This document shows positions 7,552-17,453 of a stretch of 64,000 nt of DNA, piece after piece (position 1 is the first letter of the stretch; each line of letters opens with the position of its first letter). The DNA comes from PFJX01 sp044227325 (GTDB lineage Bacteria; Pseudomonadota; Gammaproteobacteria; Burkholderiales; Thiobacillaceae). The notes beneath the pieces are model-generated. The model saw nothing but the letters and a program-made list of their open reading frames with translations. It had not been told where the DNA came from and did not search any database. Position numbers and translations under genes: made by a program. Location: the NCBI GenBank assembly GCA_044227325.1, contig JBGAFI010000008.1:1-64000 (forward strand). The letters are read 5' to 3'.

Positions 7552-10194
7552 ATGACCAAGCACATCGTCCAACTGCCGCGCAAGCTCATCTCCACCGTCG
7601 GCGCCGGTTTCGGCCTGGCGCTGGTGCTCATCGTGGCGCTGACCCTGGTGGGCCTGCACCAGCTCGCGGCGACCAACGCCCACCTGGAATCCATCGTCAA
7701 GGAAAACAGCGTGAAGACGCGCCTGGCCAACCAGATGCGCGACATCCTGCGCGACCGGGCGATTTCCATGCTGACCATCGTCGTGAGCAGCGACCCCTTC
7801 GAAAAAGACCAGGAGATGCTGCGTTTCTATGCCTTCGGTTCCGCCTATCAACAGGTGCGCCTGGAACTGGACCAGTTGATCGAGCGGCCCAAGGAGAAGG
7901 AGGTGCTCGCCGGCATCGACCGGCTGACCCGCGCGAACCAGCCGGTGATGGTGCATATCGTCGACCTGGCGGTGGAGGGCTACACCTTCCTGGCGTTCGA
8001 GGAACTCCAGAAGGAGGCCATCCCGCTGCAACGGGATCTGGTTAAACAGTTGGACAACCTGATCCTGATCCAGCGCGACATGACCTCCCTGGCCGCCGAG
8101 GCGGCGCGCGTCGACTACGGCCGCACCCGCTGGCTGATGATCGGCCTGGGCATCGTCGCCCTGCTGGTGGCGGGCCTGGTGGCGATCACGGTGATGCGCC
8201 GCACCGCGCGCCTGGCGGCGGCGAGCGAGCGGGAGCACACCAAGTTCCGCACCCTGTTCGAAACCAATACCGACGGCATCGTCATCCTGGACCAGCACGC
8301 CTTCACCGATTGCAATCCGGCCACCCTGGAAATGTTCCACATGAACCGGGTGGAGGACTTCCTGAAACGCCGTCCGGAAGACCTGGGCCTGGAAGATCAG
8401 CCCTGCGGCACGCCGCCCTACATCCTGGCCGAGCGCCACATCCGGGAGGCGGTGGAAAAAGGCCACGCGGTGTTCCACTGGACCGCCAAGCGCCCGGACG
8501 GCAGCGCCTTCCCCGCGGAGATCGCGCTGCACGCCATGACCCTGGACGGCAAGCCGGTGATCCAGGCCATCATGCGCGACGTGTCCTCCCAGAGGGAGGC
8601 GGAAGCCGCGCTGGAAGCCGCGCGCGACACCGCCCTGGCCGCCGCCGAGATGAAATCCCAGTTCGTGGCCAACGTGAGCCACGAAATCCGCACCCCCATG
8701 AACGGCATCATGGGCATGACCCAGTTGCTGCTGAGCAGCCCGCTCAACGCGCGCCAGAAGGAATATGCCCAGACCATCGCCCAGTCCGCCGAGGCGCTCA
8801 TGGGCGTGATCAACGACCTGCTGGATTTTTCCAAGATCGAGGCGGGGCGGCTGACGCTGGAGAGCATCGATTTCAATCTGAACGGCCTGCTCAAGGACGT
8901 CCTGGAGCTCTACATCCCGCGCGCCGACGCGAAGAACCTCGCCCTGCGCCTGGAACGCGACGAGCATCTGCCCGCCTGGGTGCGCGGCGACCCGCTGCGG
9001 GTGCGCCAGATCCTGCTGAACCTGCTCGACAACGCCATCAAATTCACCCAGCAGGGCGAAGTGCGGCTGGTCGCGGAAACCGTGCCGGATCAGGCGGACC
9101 AGATACGGATTTCGGTCAAGGACACCGGCATCGGCATGAGCGAGGTTGCCCAGGGCCGCATCTTCAAGGCCTTCTCCCAGGCGGACGGTTCCGTCAGCCG
9201 CAAGTTCGGCGGCACCGGCCTGGGCCTGACCATCTGCCGGCAACTGGCCGAGCTGATGGGCGGCGAACTGACCCTGGACAGCGCGCCCGGAAAGGGCAGC
9301 GCGTTCCACCTCTGCCTGCCCATGCCGGCCAGCGAGGCGCCCGGACAGGATACGCGGGACGAGCAAACCCTCGTCACGCGCTTCCCCGACGTCACCGTGC
9401 TGGTCGCGGAGGACAACCCGGTCAACCAGAAGCTCATCCGCTTCATGCTGGAAAACCTGGGGATCAAGGTGAAATCGGCGGACGACGGCAGGATGGCCTA
9501 CGACATGCTGGCGAAGACCCGCGTCGATCTGGTGCTGATGGACTGCCAGATGCCGGAATGGGACGGGCTCACCGCCTCGCGCGCGATCCGCGCCCGGGAA
9601 GCGGAGGAAAAACGCGGCCACCTGCCCATCGTCGCCCTCACCGCCAACGCCATGGTGGGCTACGCCGAGGTCTGCCGGGAGGCCGGCATGGACGACTACC
9701 TGACCAAGCCGATCCGCGAGGAGGAGCTGGCCGAGGCCCTGGCGCGCCAGTTGCCAGGCCGCGCGGTGGTGGAGAGCGCCCAAGGCCGGGAGGAGGAAGG
9801 CGAACCCGCCGCGCCCGACTCGCCCGCGCCCGACGCGCCCGCGCCGGAAACGGCGGCGAGCGGCTTCGACATCGTCAAGCTGCGCCGCGTCTGCCGAGGC
9901 GACGAGGCCCAGGTGGTCGAGATGCTGAGCCTGTTCGTCAGCAGCACGGAAAACCTGCTGGCGGACCTGGCCAAGGCGGTGGACAAGCGGGACAGCGCCC
10001 AATCCGCGCGGCAAGCGCACCAGATCAAGGGCGCCGCCGCCTATCTGGGCGCCGTGGAGATCGCGCGCCTGGCCGGCGAGACCGAGCTTCTGGCCAAGGT
10101 CCAGGACTGGCCCCAGTGCATCGACATGCTGGAGGATCTGGAGGCGGCCTTCATCGGCGCGCGCCTGGAAATCGAGGCGTTGCAGGAAGCCTGA
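7552..10194 (+). CDS. Membrane hybrid sensor histidine kinase (PAS-HisKA-HATPase-REC-HPt)
   Basis: 880 residues from MTKHIVQLPRKLIS. Transmembrane helix 1 is about 12-34; a periplasmic four-helix bundle follows; helix 2 is about 190-210. Then come a PAS domain (about 230-350), HisKA with NVSHEIRTPMNGIMGM, an ATPase with LLDNAIKFT, DTGIGM and GGTGLGL, a receiver with phospho-acceptor Asp in VLMDCQMPEWDG and Lys in YLTKPI, an Ala/Pro-rich linker and an HPt domain with HQIKGAAAYLG. All phosphorelay residues are intact, so it should pass phosphate to a separate regulator that is not obvious nearby. The upstream ATG at 7483 is less likely, because the 7552 start places the first helix normally. 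Confidence 0.92.
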   Translation: MTKHIVQLPRKLISTVGAGFGLALVLIVALTLVGLHQLAATNAHLESIVKENSVKTRLANQMRDILRDRAISMLTIVVSSDPFEKDQEMLRFYAFGSAYQQVRLELDQLIERPKEKEVLAGIDRLTRANQPVMVHIVDLAVEGYTFLAFEELQKEAIPLQRDLVKQLDNLILIQRDMTSLAAEAARVDYGRTRWLMIGLGIVALLVAGLVAITVMRRTARLAAASEREHTKFRTLFETNTDGIVILDQHAFTDCNPATLEMFHMNRVEDFLKRRPEDLGLEDQPCGTPPYILAERHIREAVEKGHAVFHWTAKRPDGSAFPAEIALHAMTLDGKPVIQAIMRDVSSQREAEAALEAARDTALAAAEMKSQFVANVSHEIRTPMNGIMGMTQLLLSSPLNARQKEYAQTIAQSAEALMGVINDLLDFSKIEAGRLTLESIDFNLNGLLKDVLELYIPRADAKNLALRLERDEHLPAWVRGDPLRVRQILLNLLDNAIKFTQQGEVRLVAETVPDQADQIRISVKDTGIGMSEVAQGRIFKAFSQADGSVSRKFGGTGLGLTICRQLAELMGGELTLDSAPGKGSAFHLCLPMPASEAPGQDTRDEQTLVTRFPDVTVLVAEDNPVNQKLIRFMLENLGIKVKSADDGRMAYDMLAKTRVDLVLMDCQMPEWDGLTASRAIRAREAEEKRGHLPIVALTANAMVGYAEVCREAGMDDYLTKPIREEELAEALARQLPGRAVVESAQGREEEGEPAAPDSPAPDAPAPETAASGFDIVKLRRVCRGDEAQVVEMLSLFVSSTENLLADLAKAVDKRDSAQSARQAHQIKGAAAYLGAVEIARLAGETELLAKVQDWPQCIDMLEDLEAAFIGARLEIEALQEA

Positions 10195-10303
10195 CGGCCG
10201 CTTTCTCTCGGTTTCCACCGCGTCATTCCGTCATCCCGGTGAAATCGGGATCGGCCCGCGCTGAGTTAAAATCGCCGCTTTCCAGAATTCAACCGGCGCT
10301 GCC

Positions 10304-11587
10304 ATGCTCGACATCCAACTCCTCCGCAAAGACCTGGCCAACGTGGCCCAACGCCTGGCCAGCCGGGGCATCGCCCTGGATACCGGCCGCATCGAGGCGC
10401 TGGAAGCCGAGCGCAAGGAAATCCAGACCCGCACCCAGGAGCTCCAGGCGAAACGCAACCAGCTCTCCAAGCAGATCGGCATGGCCAAGGGCAAGGGCGA
10501 GGACTGCGCCGCGCTGATGGCCGAGGTTAGCGGCCTGGGCGACGAGCTGAAGGCCGGGGAAGAGCGCCTCGCGGGCATCCAGGATGACCTGTCCGCGCTG
10601 CTCATGACCATTCCCAACCTGCCCCACGAAAGCGTGCCGGTGGGCAAGGACGAGAAGGACAACGCGGAAGTGCGCCGCGTCGGCACGCCGCGCGCCTTCC
10701 CCTACCCGCCCCTGGACCACGTGGATCTGGGCGAGAACCTGGCCATGCTGGATTTCCCGGCGGCGGTGAAGATCGCCACCAGCCGCTTCTCCGTCATGCG
10801 CGGGCATCTGGCTCAATTGCACCGGGCGCTGGCCCAGTTCATGCTGAACACCCACACCCGGGAACACGGCTACGAGGAAGTCTACGTGCCCTACCTGGTG
10901 AACGCGGACTCCATGCGCGGCACCGGCCAGTTGCCCAAGTTCGAGGAAGACCTGTTCAAGCTCAGCAACGGCATGTACCTGATCCCCACCGCCGAGGTGC
11001 CGGTCACCAACCTCGTGCGCGACGAGATCCTGCCCGCCGAGAACCTGCCCATGAAGCTGGTGGCCCACACCCCCTGCTTCCGTTCCGAGGCCGGTTCCTA
11101 CGGCAAGGACACCCGGGGCATGATCCGCCAGCACCAGTTCGACAAGGTGGAGATGGTGCAATTCGTGCGGCCGGAGGATTCCTACGCGGCCCTGGAGGAA
11201 CTCACCGGCCACGCCGAGAACATCCTGAAGAAGCTGGAACTGCCCTACCGGGTGGTGGCCCTGTGCACCGGCGACCTGGGCTTCTCCTCGGCCAAGACCT
11301 ACGACCTGGAGGTGTGGCTGCCGGCCCAGAACACCTATCGGGAAATCTCCTCCTGCTCCAACTTCGAGGCCTTCCAGGCGCGCCGCATGCAGGCCCGCTA
11401 CCGGACCGAGAAGGACGGCAAGCCGGGCAAGCCGGAACTGCTGCACACCCTGAACGGCTCCGGCCTGGCGGTGGGACGCACCCTGGTGGCGGTGCTGGAG
11501 AATTACCAGAATCCGGACGGCAGCGTGACCATCCCCGAGGTGCTGCGCCCCTTCATGGGCGGGCTGGACCGCCTGTTGAAGGACTGA
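10304..11587 (+). CDS. serS: Seryl-tRNA synthetase
   Basis: 427 residues, the usual length. It charges tRNA-Ser and tRNA-Sec with serine. The N-terminal coiled-coil arm that grips the long variable arm of tRNA-Ser covers about 1-110 (MLDIQLLRKDLANVAQRLAS onward). Class II motif 2 is seen as FRSEAGSYGKDTRGMIRQHQ and motif 3 as NGSGLAVGRTLVAVLEN; TAEVPVTN is the conserved serine-site segment. The gene stands alone between a kinase gene and an oppositely oriented kinase gene. A tRNA-Ser lies 5.8 kb downstream. Nothing is odd in the coding sequence. Confidence 0.98.
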   Translation: MLDIQLLRKDLANVAQRLASRGIALDTGRIEALEAERKEIQTRTQELQAKRNQLSKQIGMAKGKGEDCAALMAEVSGLGDELKAGEERLAGIQDDLSALLMTIPNLPHESVPVGKDEKDNAEVRRVGTPRAFPYPPLDHVDLGENLAMLDFPAAVKIATSRFSVMRGHLAQLHRALAQFMLNTHTREHGYEEVYVPYLVNADSMRGTGQLPKFEEDLFKLSNGMYLIPTAEVPVTNLVRDEILPAENLPMKLVAHTPCFRSEAGSYGKDTRGMIRQHQFDKVEMVQFVRPEDSYAALEELTGHAENILKKLELPYRVVALCTGDLGFSSAKTYDLEVWLPAQNTYREISSCSNFEAFQARRMQARYRTEKDGKPGKPELLHTLNGSGLAVGRTLVAVLENYQNPDGSVTIPEVLRPFMGGLDRLLKD

Positions 11588-11638
11588 GGCGGCCGGCGCG
11601 GCGCTTCGGTCCGCTTCGGCCCGCTCAAGCCGGCATGC

Positions 11639-14600
11639 TCAAGCCGGCCCGTTCCCGCCGGACTCGGGCAGCCAGCGCTCCAGCAAGGCATACAACCCGT
11701 CCATCTTGAAGGGCTTGGTGAGGTAATCCACGAAGCCGGCGGCCAGGCCTCGCTCCCGGTCGCCCTTCATGGCGTTGGCGGTCACCGCGACCACCGGTAT
11801 CCGGCTCAGGGCCTGGCGTTCCTTCATGGCCAGCAGGGCTTCGTAGCCATCCATGCCGGGCAGGTTGATGTCCAGCAGGATCAGGTCGGGGTGCTCCCGC
11901 TCCGCCACCTCCAGGCCTTCCTCGGCGCTGATCGCGGAAATCAGGCGCACGTCCCGGCGGCGCGACAAGGCCATTTCCATGAGCTTCAGGTTGACGGGAT
12001 TGTCCTCGATATAAAGCACGGTCCCGGTCCGCGGCGACTCGACCTGGTCGCCGCTGTCGGCGTCCGTGGCCGACGCCCCTTCGATGCACGCCTCGATGCT
12101 GGCGGCGTCGGGCAAAGGCAGTTCGATCCAGAAGCGGCTGCCGACGCCGACCTCGCTGGCGACGCCGATATCGCCGCCCATCATGCGCGCCAGATGGCGG
12201 CTGATCACCAGGCCGATGCCGGTACCCTGGATGGCGCCGCGCTCGGCGCCGAGGCGCTCGAAGGGCGCGAACAGGCGCGCCAGACTCTCGGCGGACAGTC
12301 CCTTGCCGGTGTCGCGCACCGCGAGCCGCAGGCGCCCGCTCGCCGCGTCGACGGCGCATCCCACATGCAGGGTGCCGCGCATCCGGTTGTATTTGACGGC
12401 GTTGGAGATCAGGTTCAACAGCACCTGCTTCAGGCGCATGCGATCCGCGTGGACCGCGGTCCGGGCGCAGGAGGCATGGTCGAATTCGACCGAGATGGCC
12501 CGCTCCTTGGCCAACTGGAGCGCCAGGGCATGGCATTCGCGCAGCAAAGGCGCGATCGGCACCATCTCGTGGCCGATTTCCATGCGGCCCGCCTCGATCC
12601 GCGCCAGATCGAGCAGGTCGCCGATCAATTCCAGCAGATGCTGGCCGGCTCCCTCGATTTCCCGGGCCAGATCCCGGGTATCCGCCGGCAGTTGGGAGTC
12701 GGAGGCGACCAACTGGGAGAAACCCAGGATGGCATTCAGGGGCGTGCGCAATTCGTGGCTCATGCTGGCCAGGAACTCGGACTTGGCGCGGCTCGCGCCT
12801 TCCGCCCTTTCCTTCTCGGTCTTCAGATCGGCGAGGATGCGCTCCTGCCGGGACTGGGCCCGGTGCGCGGCGATGATGGCGGCGTAGCTGGCGTTGAACG
12901 GCGCGAGCAGGGACAGCAGCTCGAGATCGTAGGGCTCGGCGCGATTGGCCAAGCCGTAGAGGCCGACCAGTTCCTCGCCGTAGTAGACCGGCATGCCCAG
13001 GAAGCGCTTCAGCGGCGGATGTCCGGGTGGCAGGCCGCCGCTCCTCGGATCGTTTTTCGGGTCGTCGCTGAGGACCATCTCGCCCGTGGTCATGACCGCG
13101 CCGAACAAGGTGTCCAGGTTGCGGAATTCCATGCCGTCCGCCCGGTAGCTATCGAACAGGCGTTGGGTTTCCTCGTTCCAGGCGATGTTGGTCATGCCGT
13201 GGGATTTGAGATAGCGCGCGCCATTCTCGTCGCGCAGCACCTCGCCGATGAAGCCGTATTCGCTGCCCGTCACGTTCAACAGGCCGCTGAGCAGGAAATC
13301 CGCGGTGGCCTTGAGATCACGGGTGTTGACGAAGTGCTCCATGCCTTGGCGCACGAGGGAAAGCACGCGGGCCTGGTTCAGCAGCGTGTCCTCCAGGCGC
13401 TTGCGCGCGGAGATATCGCTCACCAGCGCGAAGCCGCCGTCGGCCTCGCCGTTCTCCCGCGCCAGGGGCGCGGCGTTGACCGTGCAGGCGACCCGCTTCC
13501 CGTCCGGCCAGAGCAGTTCCATGTCGTCCCGCGCGCTATGGCCGGCGAACACGCCGGCCAGCATTTTCTCGCAAACGGCCAGGCTGCTCGCGTCGACATA
13601 TTCCCGTGGCTCATGGCCGAGCACCCCCTCGATGTCGCGCCCGAGAATGTTCGCCATGGCGGGGTTGAGTTCGATGATCCGCCCCTGCGGGTCGAAGCGC
13701 ATGAAGCCTTCTTCCGTGGTGCGCAGGATGCTGCTGGTGGTGGCTTCCCGCTTGCGCAGCCGGTCGCGCTGGCGCACCCGGTCCAACAGGCTGCCGCACA
13801 CGTCGGCCAACTCCCCGACCGCCATGCGTTCCAGTTTTCCCGGCGCGCGGGCGTCCCGGTAGAAAACCGTGAAGGTGCCCAGCATGCCGCCTTCCGGCGA
13901 ACGGACCGGGTGGGACCAGCAGGCGCGCATTTGCGCCGAGCGGGCGACATCCCGGTATTTCACCATGCAGGCGTGCTTGCTGGCGTCGTCCACCACCACC
14001 ACCTCGCCCCGGGTGATCGCTTCCACGCAACAGCCCGGATCGGTCGCCAGGGAGAGCTTCGCCATGGCCTGGCGCAGTTCGGCAGGCAGATTGGGCGCGG
14101 CGTACTGGCGCAGGAATTCCTTCTTCTCGTCGAGCAGGTGGATGACGCAGGCCGCGCCGGGCAACAGCCGCTCGGTATGGCGCACGATGCCGTCCAGCAG
14201 CGCGGGCAGGTCGTCGCCGGCCTGGGCGGCGATGGCGGCGCGCGCCTCCATCAGCTCGCGGCGGAAGCGCTGCTCGGTGATATCCGTGCGGATCGAGTAG
14301 TACTGGTAGGGCACACCGAGGGAATCCAGGAAGGGCACGATGGTGGCCTTGACCCAGTAGAAGCTGCCGTCGCCGCGCCGGTTCTTGAGCTCGCCGCGCC
14401 ATACCCGGCCCGAGGCGATGATCTCCCACATTTCCCGATAGAACGCTTCATCGTGCTCGCCGGATTTGACGATGCGGTGGTCGCGGCCCAGCAATTCGTT
14501 CAGGGTATAGCCGCTGATGTCGCAGAACTGCTGGTTGGCGAAGATGATGCGCCCCTGGGCGTCGGCCATGCTGACGATGGCATGCTGGTCCACGGCGAAA

Positions 14601-15763
14601 CGGAAGCGCTCGAGCTGATCCACCAGATCGATGCGCATGAGGGATAGATGGTTCTGGTGCCGGTGCCGGCGCGCGCGGGAGACCACGGAGGCGACCAGCA
14701 GCTTCGCGTCGACGGGTTTGGTGAGGAAATCCTCGCCCCCCGCGACCCGGGCCGCCACGCGCCGATCCTGATCGTCCCAGGCGGTCAGGTAGATGACCGG
14801 GATGTGGGCGTAGCGGTCCTTCTGGCGCAGCAGGGTGACCAGTTCCGTGCCCTTGCAGACCGGCATCTCGATGTCCACGAGCAGCACGTCCGGGTCGAAT
14901 TCGGCGACGAAATCCAGCACCACCAGCGGATCGGACAGGCCCACCACCTGGATGCCGTCGGCTTCCAGCAGGCTGGCGACATAGTCCAGCGTGCTTTTTT
15001 CGTCGTCCACCAGCATGACCCGATAGGGCCGCTCCGGCTTCCAGGCCACATTTTCCAGGACATCCTGAAGCCGCGGCTTGGTGACCGGCTTTTCCAGGAA
15101 CAGGTCCATGCCCGCGCGCAAGGTGGCCAACTGGTTGACGAAGCTCTGGCCGTCGGTCACCCCGAGGAACACGATATCGCTCCGCCCGGCGCAATCCGCC
15201 CGCAAGCGGTGGAAATCCGCGATGGCGGCTTCCGACGCCAAGCCATCCATGTTCACCAGCACCACGCAGGAATAGCCTTCCGCGCGCAGCCACTCGGCCA
15301 GGCTGCCGGCATCCTCGGCGACGTATTCGATATCCAGCCCGGCCCAATCCAACTCGGAAAGCATGCCGTCCCCGCAACGCTCGCCGTCGAGAAGGGCCAG
15401 CACCCATCCCTTTGGCAGCAGGGGCCTTTCCGCCACGGCGCCGGATTGGCCTTGATGGACCTCGAGGATGACCAGGGGGGCGAGCAATTCGCGCAAGCTG
15501 TGTTCGGCGGGCTTATCAGAACCGGAAATCAGGGGCTGGAGCCCGATCAGCACGGTCTCGGCCGCGCGCTTCACGTCCAGCCAGGCCAGGGCTTCCGCGG
15601 CCGACACGCAATGGGACAGGAGATGGACCAGACGCACCGCGCGCAGCCGGTCCCACCCCTCTTCCACCAGCTTTCTGGCCAGATCCAGACTGTCCCGCTG
15701 TATCTGTGACCAATCCATGGGAGCCTGGGGAGCGGGAGACTGGCCGGACCTATCCGTTTTCAT
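11639..15763 (-). CDS. Giant hybrid sensor kinase with N-terminal receivers, PAS and GAF domains
   Basis: 1374 residues with no transmembrane helix. In order: an N-terminal helical region; a degenerate receiver (about 90-220); a canonical receiver with DDEKSTLDYVASLLE and acceptor Asp in LLVDIEMPVCKG (about 228-350); PAS (about 380-495); GAF (about 510-660); PAS (about 680-800); a second GAF-like domain (about 820-970); HisKA with SMSHELRTPLNAILGFSQL; ATPase with LISNAVKYN and GTGIGLVISRHL; and a C-terminal receiver with LILLDINLPGMDGY. It appears to be a cytoplasmic integrator that can receive phosphate at its N-terminus and relay it from its C-terminus. No HPt is present in the protein. Confidence 0.9.
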   Translation of the reverse strand: MKTDRSGQSPAPQAPMDWSQIQRDSLDLARKLVEEGWDRLRAVRLVHLLSHCVSAAEALAWLDVKRAAETVLIGLQPLISGSDKPAEHSLRELLAPLVILEVHQGQSGAVAERPLLPKGWVLALLDGERCGDGMLSELDWAGLDIEYVAEDAGSLAEWLRAEGYSCVVLVNMDGLASEAAIADFHRLRADCAGRSDIVFLGVTDGQSFVNQLATLRAGMDLFLEKPVTKPRLQDVLENVAWKPERPYRVMLVDDEKSTLDYVASLLEADGIQVVGLSDPLVVLDFVAEFDPDVLLVDIEMPVCKGTELVTLLRQKDRYAHIPVIYLTAWDDQDRRVAARVAGGEDFLTKPVDAKLLVASVVSRARRHRHQNHLSLMRIDLVDQLERFRFAVDQHAIVSMADAQGRIIFANQQFCDISGYTLNELLGRDHRIVKSGEHDEAFYREMWEIIASGRVWRGELKNRRGDGSFYWVKATIVPFLDSLGVPYQYYSIRTDITEQRFRRELMEARAAIAAQAGDDLPALLDGIVRHTERLLPGAACVIHLLDEKKEFLRQYAAPNLPAELRQAMAKLSLATDPGCCVEAITRGEVVVVDDASKHACMVKYRDVARSAQMRACWSHPVRSPEGGMLGTFTVFYRDARAPGKLERMAVGELADVCGSLLDRVRQRDRLRKREATTSSILRTTEEGFMRFDPQGRIIELNPAMANILGRDIEGVLGHEPREYVDASSLAVCEKMLAGVFAGHSARDDMELLWPDGKRVACTVNAAPLARENGEADGGFALVSDISARKRLEDTLLNQARVLSLVRQGMEHFVNTRDLKATADFLLSGLLNVTGSEYGFIGEVLRDENGARYLKSHGMTNIAWNEETQRLFDSYRADGMEFRNLDTLFGAVMTTGEMVLSDDPKNDPRSGGLPPGHPPLKRFLGMPVYYGEELVGLYGLANRAEPYDLELLSLLAPFNASYAAIIAAHRAQSRQERILADLKTEKERAEGASRAKSEFLASMSHELRTPLNAILGFSQLVASDSQLPADTRDLAREIEGAGQHLLELIGDLLDLARIEAGRMEIGHEMVPIAPLLRECHALALQLAKERAISVEFDHASCARTAVHADRMRLKQVLLNLISNAVKYNRMRGTLHVGCAVDAASGRLRLAVRDTGKGLSAESLARLFAPFERLGAERGAIQGTGIGLVISRHLARMMGGDIGVASEVGVGSRFWIELPLPDAASIEACIEGASATDADSGDQVESPRTGTVLYIEDNPVNLKLMEMALSRRRDVRLISAISAEEGLEVAEREHPDLILLDINLPGMDGYEALLAMKERQALSRIPVVAVTANAMKGDRERGLAAGFVDYLTKPFKMDGLYALLERWLPESGGNGPA

Positions 15764-15873
15764 ATTCGAGTGGGAAATGACCGTGGTTTTTTATCGGCGA
15801 AAGGACTGGAAACTTGAACCAGCCCGGGGCGCCGGCGGCCGCGAACGGGCCACGGATCGGGCCGCGGATCCGC

Positions 15874-17265
15874 TCAGTTGAAACGCAATCCGCCGTGGTA
15901 GGGTTTCTCGTATTTGAGCAGGATGTCGTAGTAGATCCGCACGTTCTCCGCGAACGCCCGCGCCTCGCCGCCGCGCGCGAAGCCGTAGCTCAGGCTTCCC
16001 GCGTACTCGGATCTCGTCAACAGGGGCAACACGGCCTTCATGTCGCGCCACGAATCCGGATTCTTGCCCAGTTTCCTGGCCAGGGAGCGGGCATCGTTGA
16101 GATGGCCCTGCCCCACGTTGTAGGCGGCCAGGGCGAGCCAGGTCCGGTCTGGCTCGGGAACGCGGTCGGGCAAGCGGGATTTCAGCAGCACCACGTAGCG
16201 CGCGCCGCCCATGACGCTCTCGCGCGCATCCAGACGGTCCTTGACGCCCAGGTGGTCGGCGGTGTCCTCGGTCAGCATCATGAGACCGCGCACGCCGGTG
16301 GAGGAGACCGCGTGGGAATCCCACTGGGACTCCTGATAGGCGACGGCGGCGAGCAGGCGCCAGTCGAGGCCGGTCTCGATCTGCGCGTCCTGGAAATACT
16401 GGCGCAGACCCCGCAACAGGGTGCCGCGCTTTTCCAGCACGCCGAGCACGTCGGCTTCCTGCAGCCGGTTCACGTGGCCGTAATAGCGTTCCCGCAGCAG
16501 CGCCAGGCCGCCGCTCCGTTCCATGTCCCTGAAAAACTCCACCACCCGGCGATTGAAGGCCACGCTCATGCCGGCGCCGATCACCCAGGCCTGGGGCTGG
16601 GCGCTTTCCAGCACGAAGGCGGGACGCAGGTTGGGCAGGTAGTTGCGCGCCACATCCAGGCTGTCGGAATCCACCACCGTGCAATCGGAGAGCCCGATAT
16701 CCACCCGCTCCAGCAACTCTTCCGAACCCGGTGTGGGAACCTCCACCCACTTCAGGTCCGGCAAGCCGCGCTGATGCAGTTTGAACCGCTCCGCGTGGCT
16801 GCTGCCCGCCACCACTTCCACGCGCAGCCCGACCAGATCCTCCAGCCTGCGCGGCAAATGGTCGATCTTGCGGCACACCACCCATTCCTTCACCTGGCCG
16901 TAGTTGGGACCGAAATGCAAGCGGTTGCGCCGCTCGTCGCTGGCGGTCAGGCCGGCCGCCGCCAGATGGGCCTGGCGCGACTCCATGATCTCGAACAGCT
17001 CGTCCAGGCTGTTCGCCTGCAGGAAACGGGTTTTCCAGCCCTGCTTGCGGGCGAAGGCGGTCACCAGGTCGTACTCGAAGCCCGACGGCTGGTCCTCCGT
17101 GTCCAGGAAATAGGTCGTGGGGCTGTTGCGCGTCACCACCACCAGTTCGCCGGAGAGTTCCGGCGCCGGCACCGGGGCGGGTACGCACCCGGCCAGGGCG
17201 ACGAGCGCGAACAAGGAAAGCACGCCCTTACTGATCAGGCCAAAACCGTGCTCCAAGCAGGTCAT
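15874..17265 (-). CDS. mltF: Membrane-bound lytic murein transglycosylase F
   Basis: 463 residues. A lipoprotein signal with lipobox LAGC ends near residue 27, so the protein should be anchored to the outer membrane. Residues about 38-265 form a periplasmic solute-binding-protein fold (GELVVVTRNSPTTYFLD, GFEYDLVTAFARKQG) that regulates the enzyme. The C-terminal SLT domain has the catalytic Glu in AVAYQESQWD, followed by STGVRGLMMLTEDTA and AAYNVGQGHLNDA. It cleaves peptidoglycan glycan strands to 1,6-anhydro-muropeptides during wall growth and recycling. It is divergent from the tRNA-Ser gene. Confidence 0.95.
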   Translation of the reverse strand: MTCLEHGFGLISKGVLSLFALVALAGCVPAPVPAPELSGELVVVTRNSPTTYFLDTEDQPSGFEYDLVTAFARKQGWKTRFLQANSLDELFEIMESRQAHLAAAGLTASDERRNRLHFGPNYGQVKEWVVCRKIDHLPRRLEDLVGLRVEVVAGSSHAERFKLHQRGLPDLKWVEVPTPGSEELLERVDIGLSDCTVVDSDSLDVARNYLPNLRPAFVLESAQPQAWVIGAGMSVAFNRRVVEFFRDMERSGGLALLRERYYGHVNRLQEADVLGVLEKRGTLLRGLRQYFQDAQIETGLDWRLLAAVAYQESQWDSHAVSSTGVRGLMMLTEDTADHLGVKDRLDARESVMGGARYVVLLKSRLPDRVPEPDRTWLALAAYNVGQGHLNDARSLARKLGKNPDSWRDMKAVLPLLTRSEYAGSLSYGFARGGEARAFAENVRIYYDILLKYEKPYHGGLRFN

Positions 17266-17344
17266 GTTTTGTTATGTCGGCTTCTGAATACGGGTAGAAT
17301 GCCGCCCTTTCCCGCCCATGACCAGCCCTGGCGGGAATATCCGC

Positions 17345-17434
17345 GGAAAGGTGGCAGAGTGGTCGAATGCGCCGGACTCGAAATCCGGTATAGGGCTTGC
17401 CCTATCGGGGGTTCGAATCCCCCCCTTTCCGCCA
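17345..17434 (+). tRNA. tRNA-Ser (anticodon CGA)
   Basis: A 90-base tRNA. The acceptor stem GGAAAGG pairs with CCTTTCC, followed by discriminator G and an encoded CCA. The anticodon arm CCGGA-CTCGAAA-TCCGG gives anticodon CGA. The long variable arm (TAGGGCTTGCCCTA) is typical of serine tRNAs, and the T arm GGGGGTTCGAATCCCCC is complete. A TAGAAT hexamer at 17295-17300 could be its -10 box. No integrated element adjoins its 3' end. Confidence 0.97.
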
Positions 17435-17453
17435 GTCATTGCGGCTCCCACGC

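Noticed and set aside
7519..10218. Long antisense open frame (899 residues) opposite the hybrid kinase; similar long antisense frames opposite lon (18472-21006) and katG (60052-62676)
   Set aside because: Their residue make-up is His/Gln/Gly/Arg-rich and lacks any domain pattern, while the opposite strand codes for complete conserved proteins. They are a by-product of high GC.
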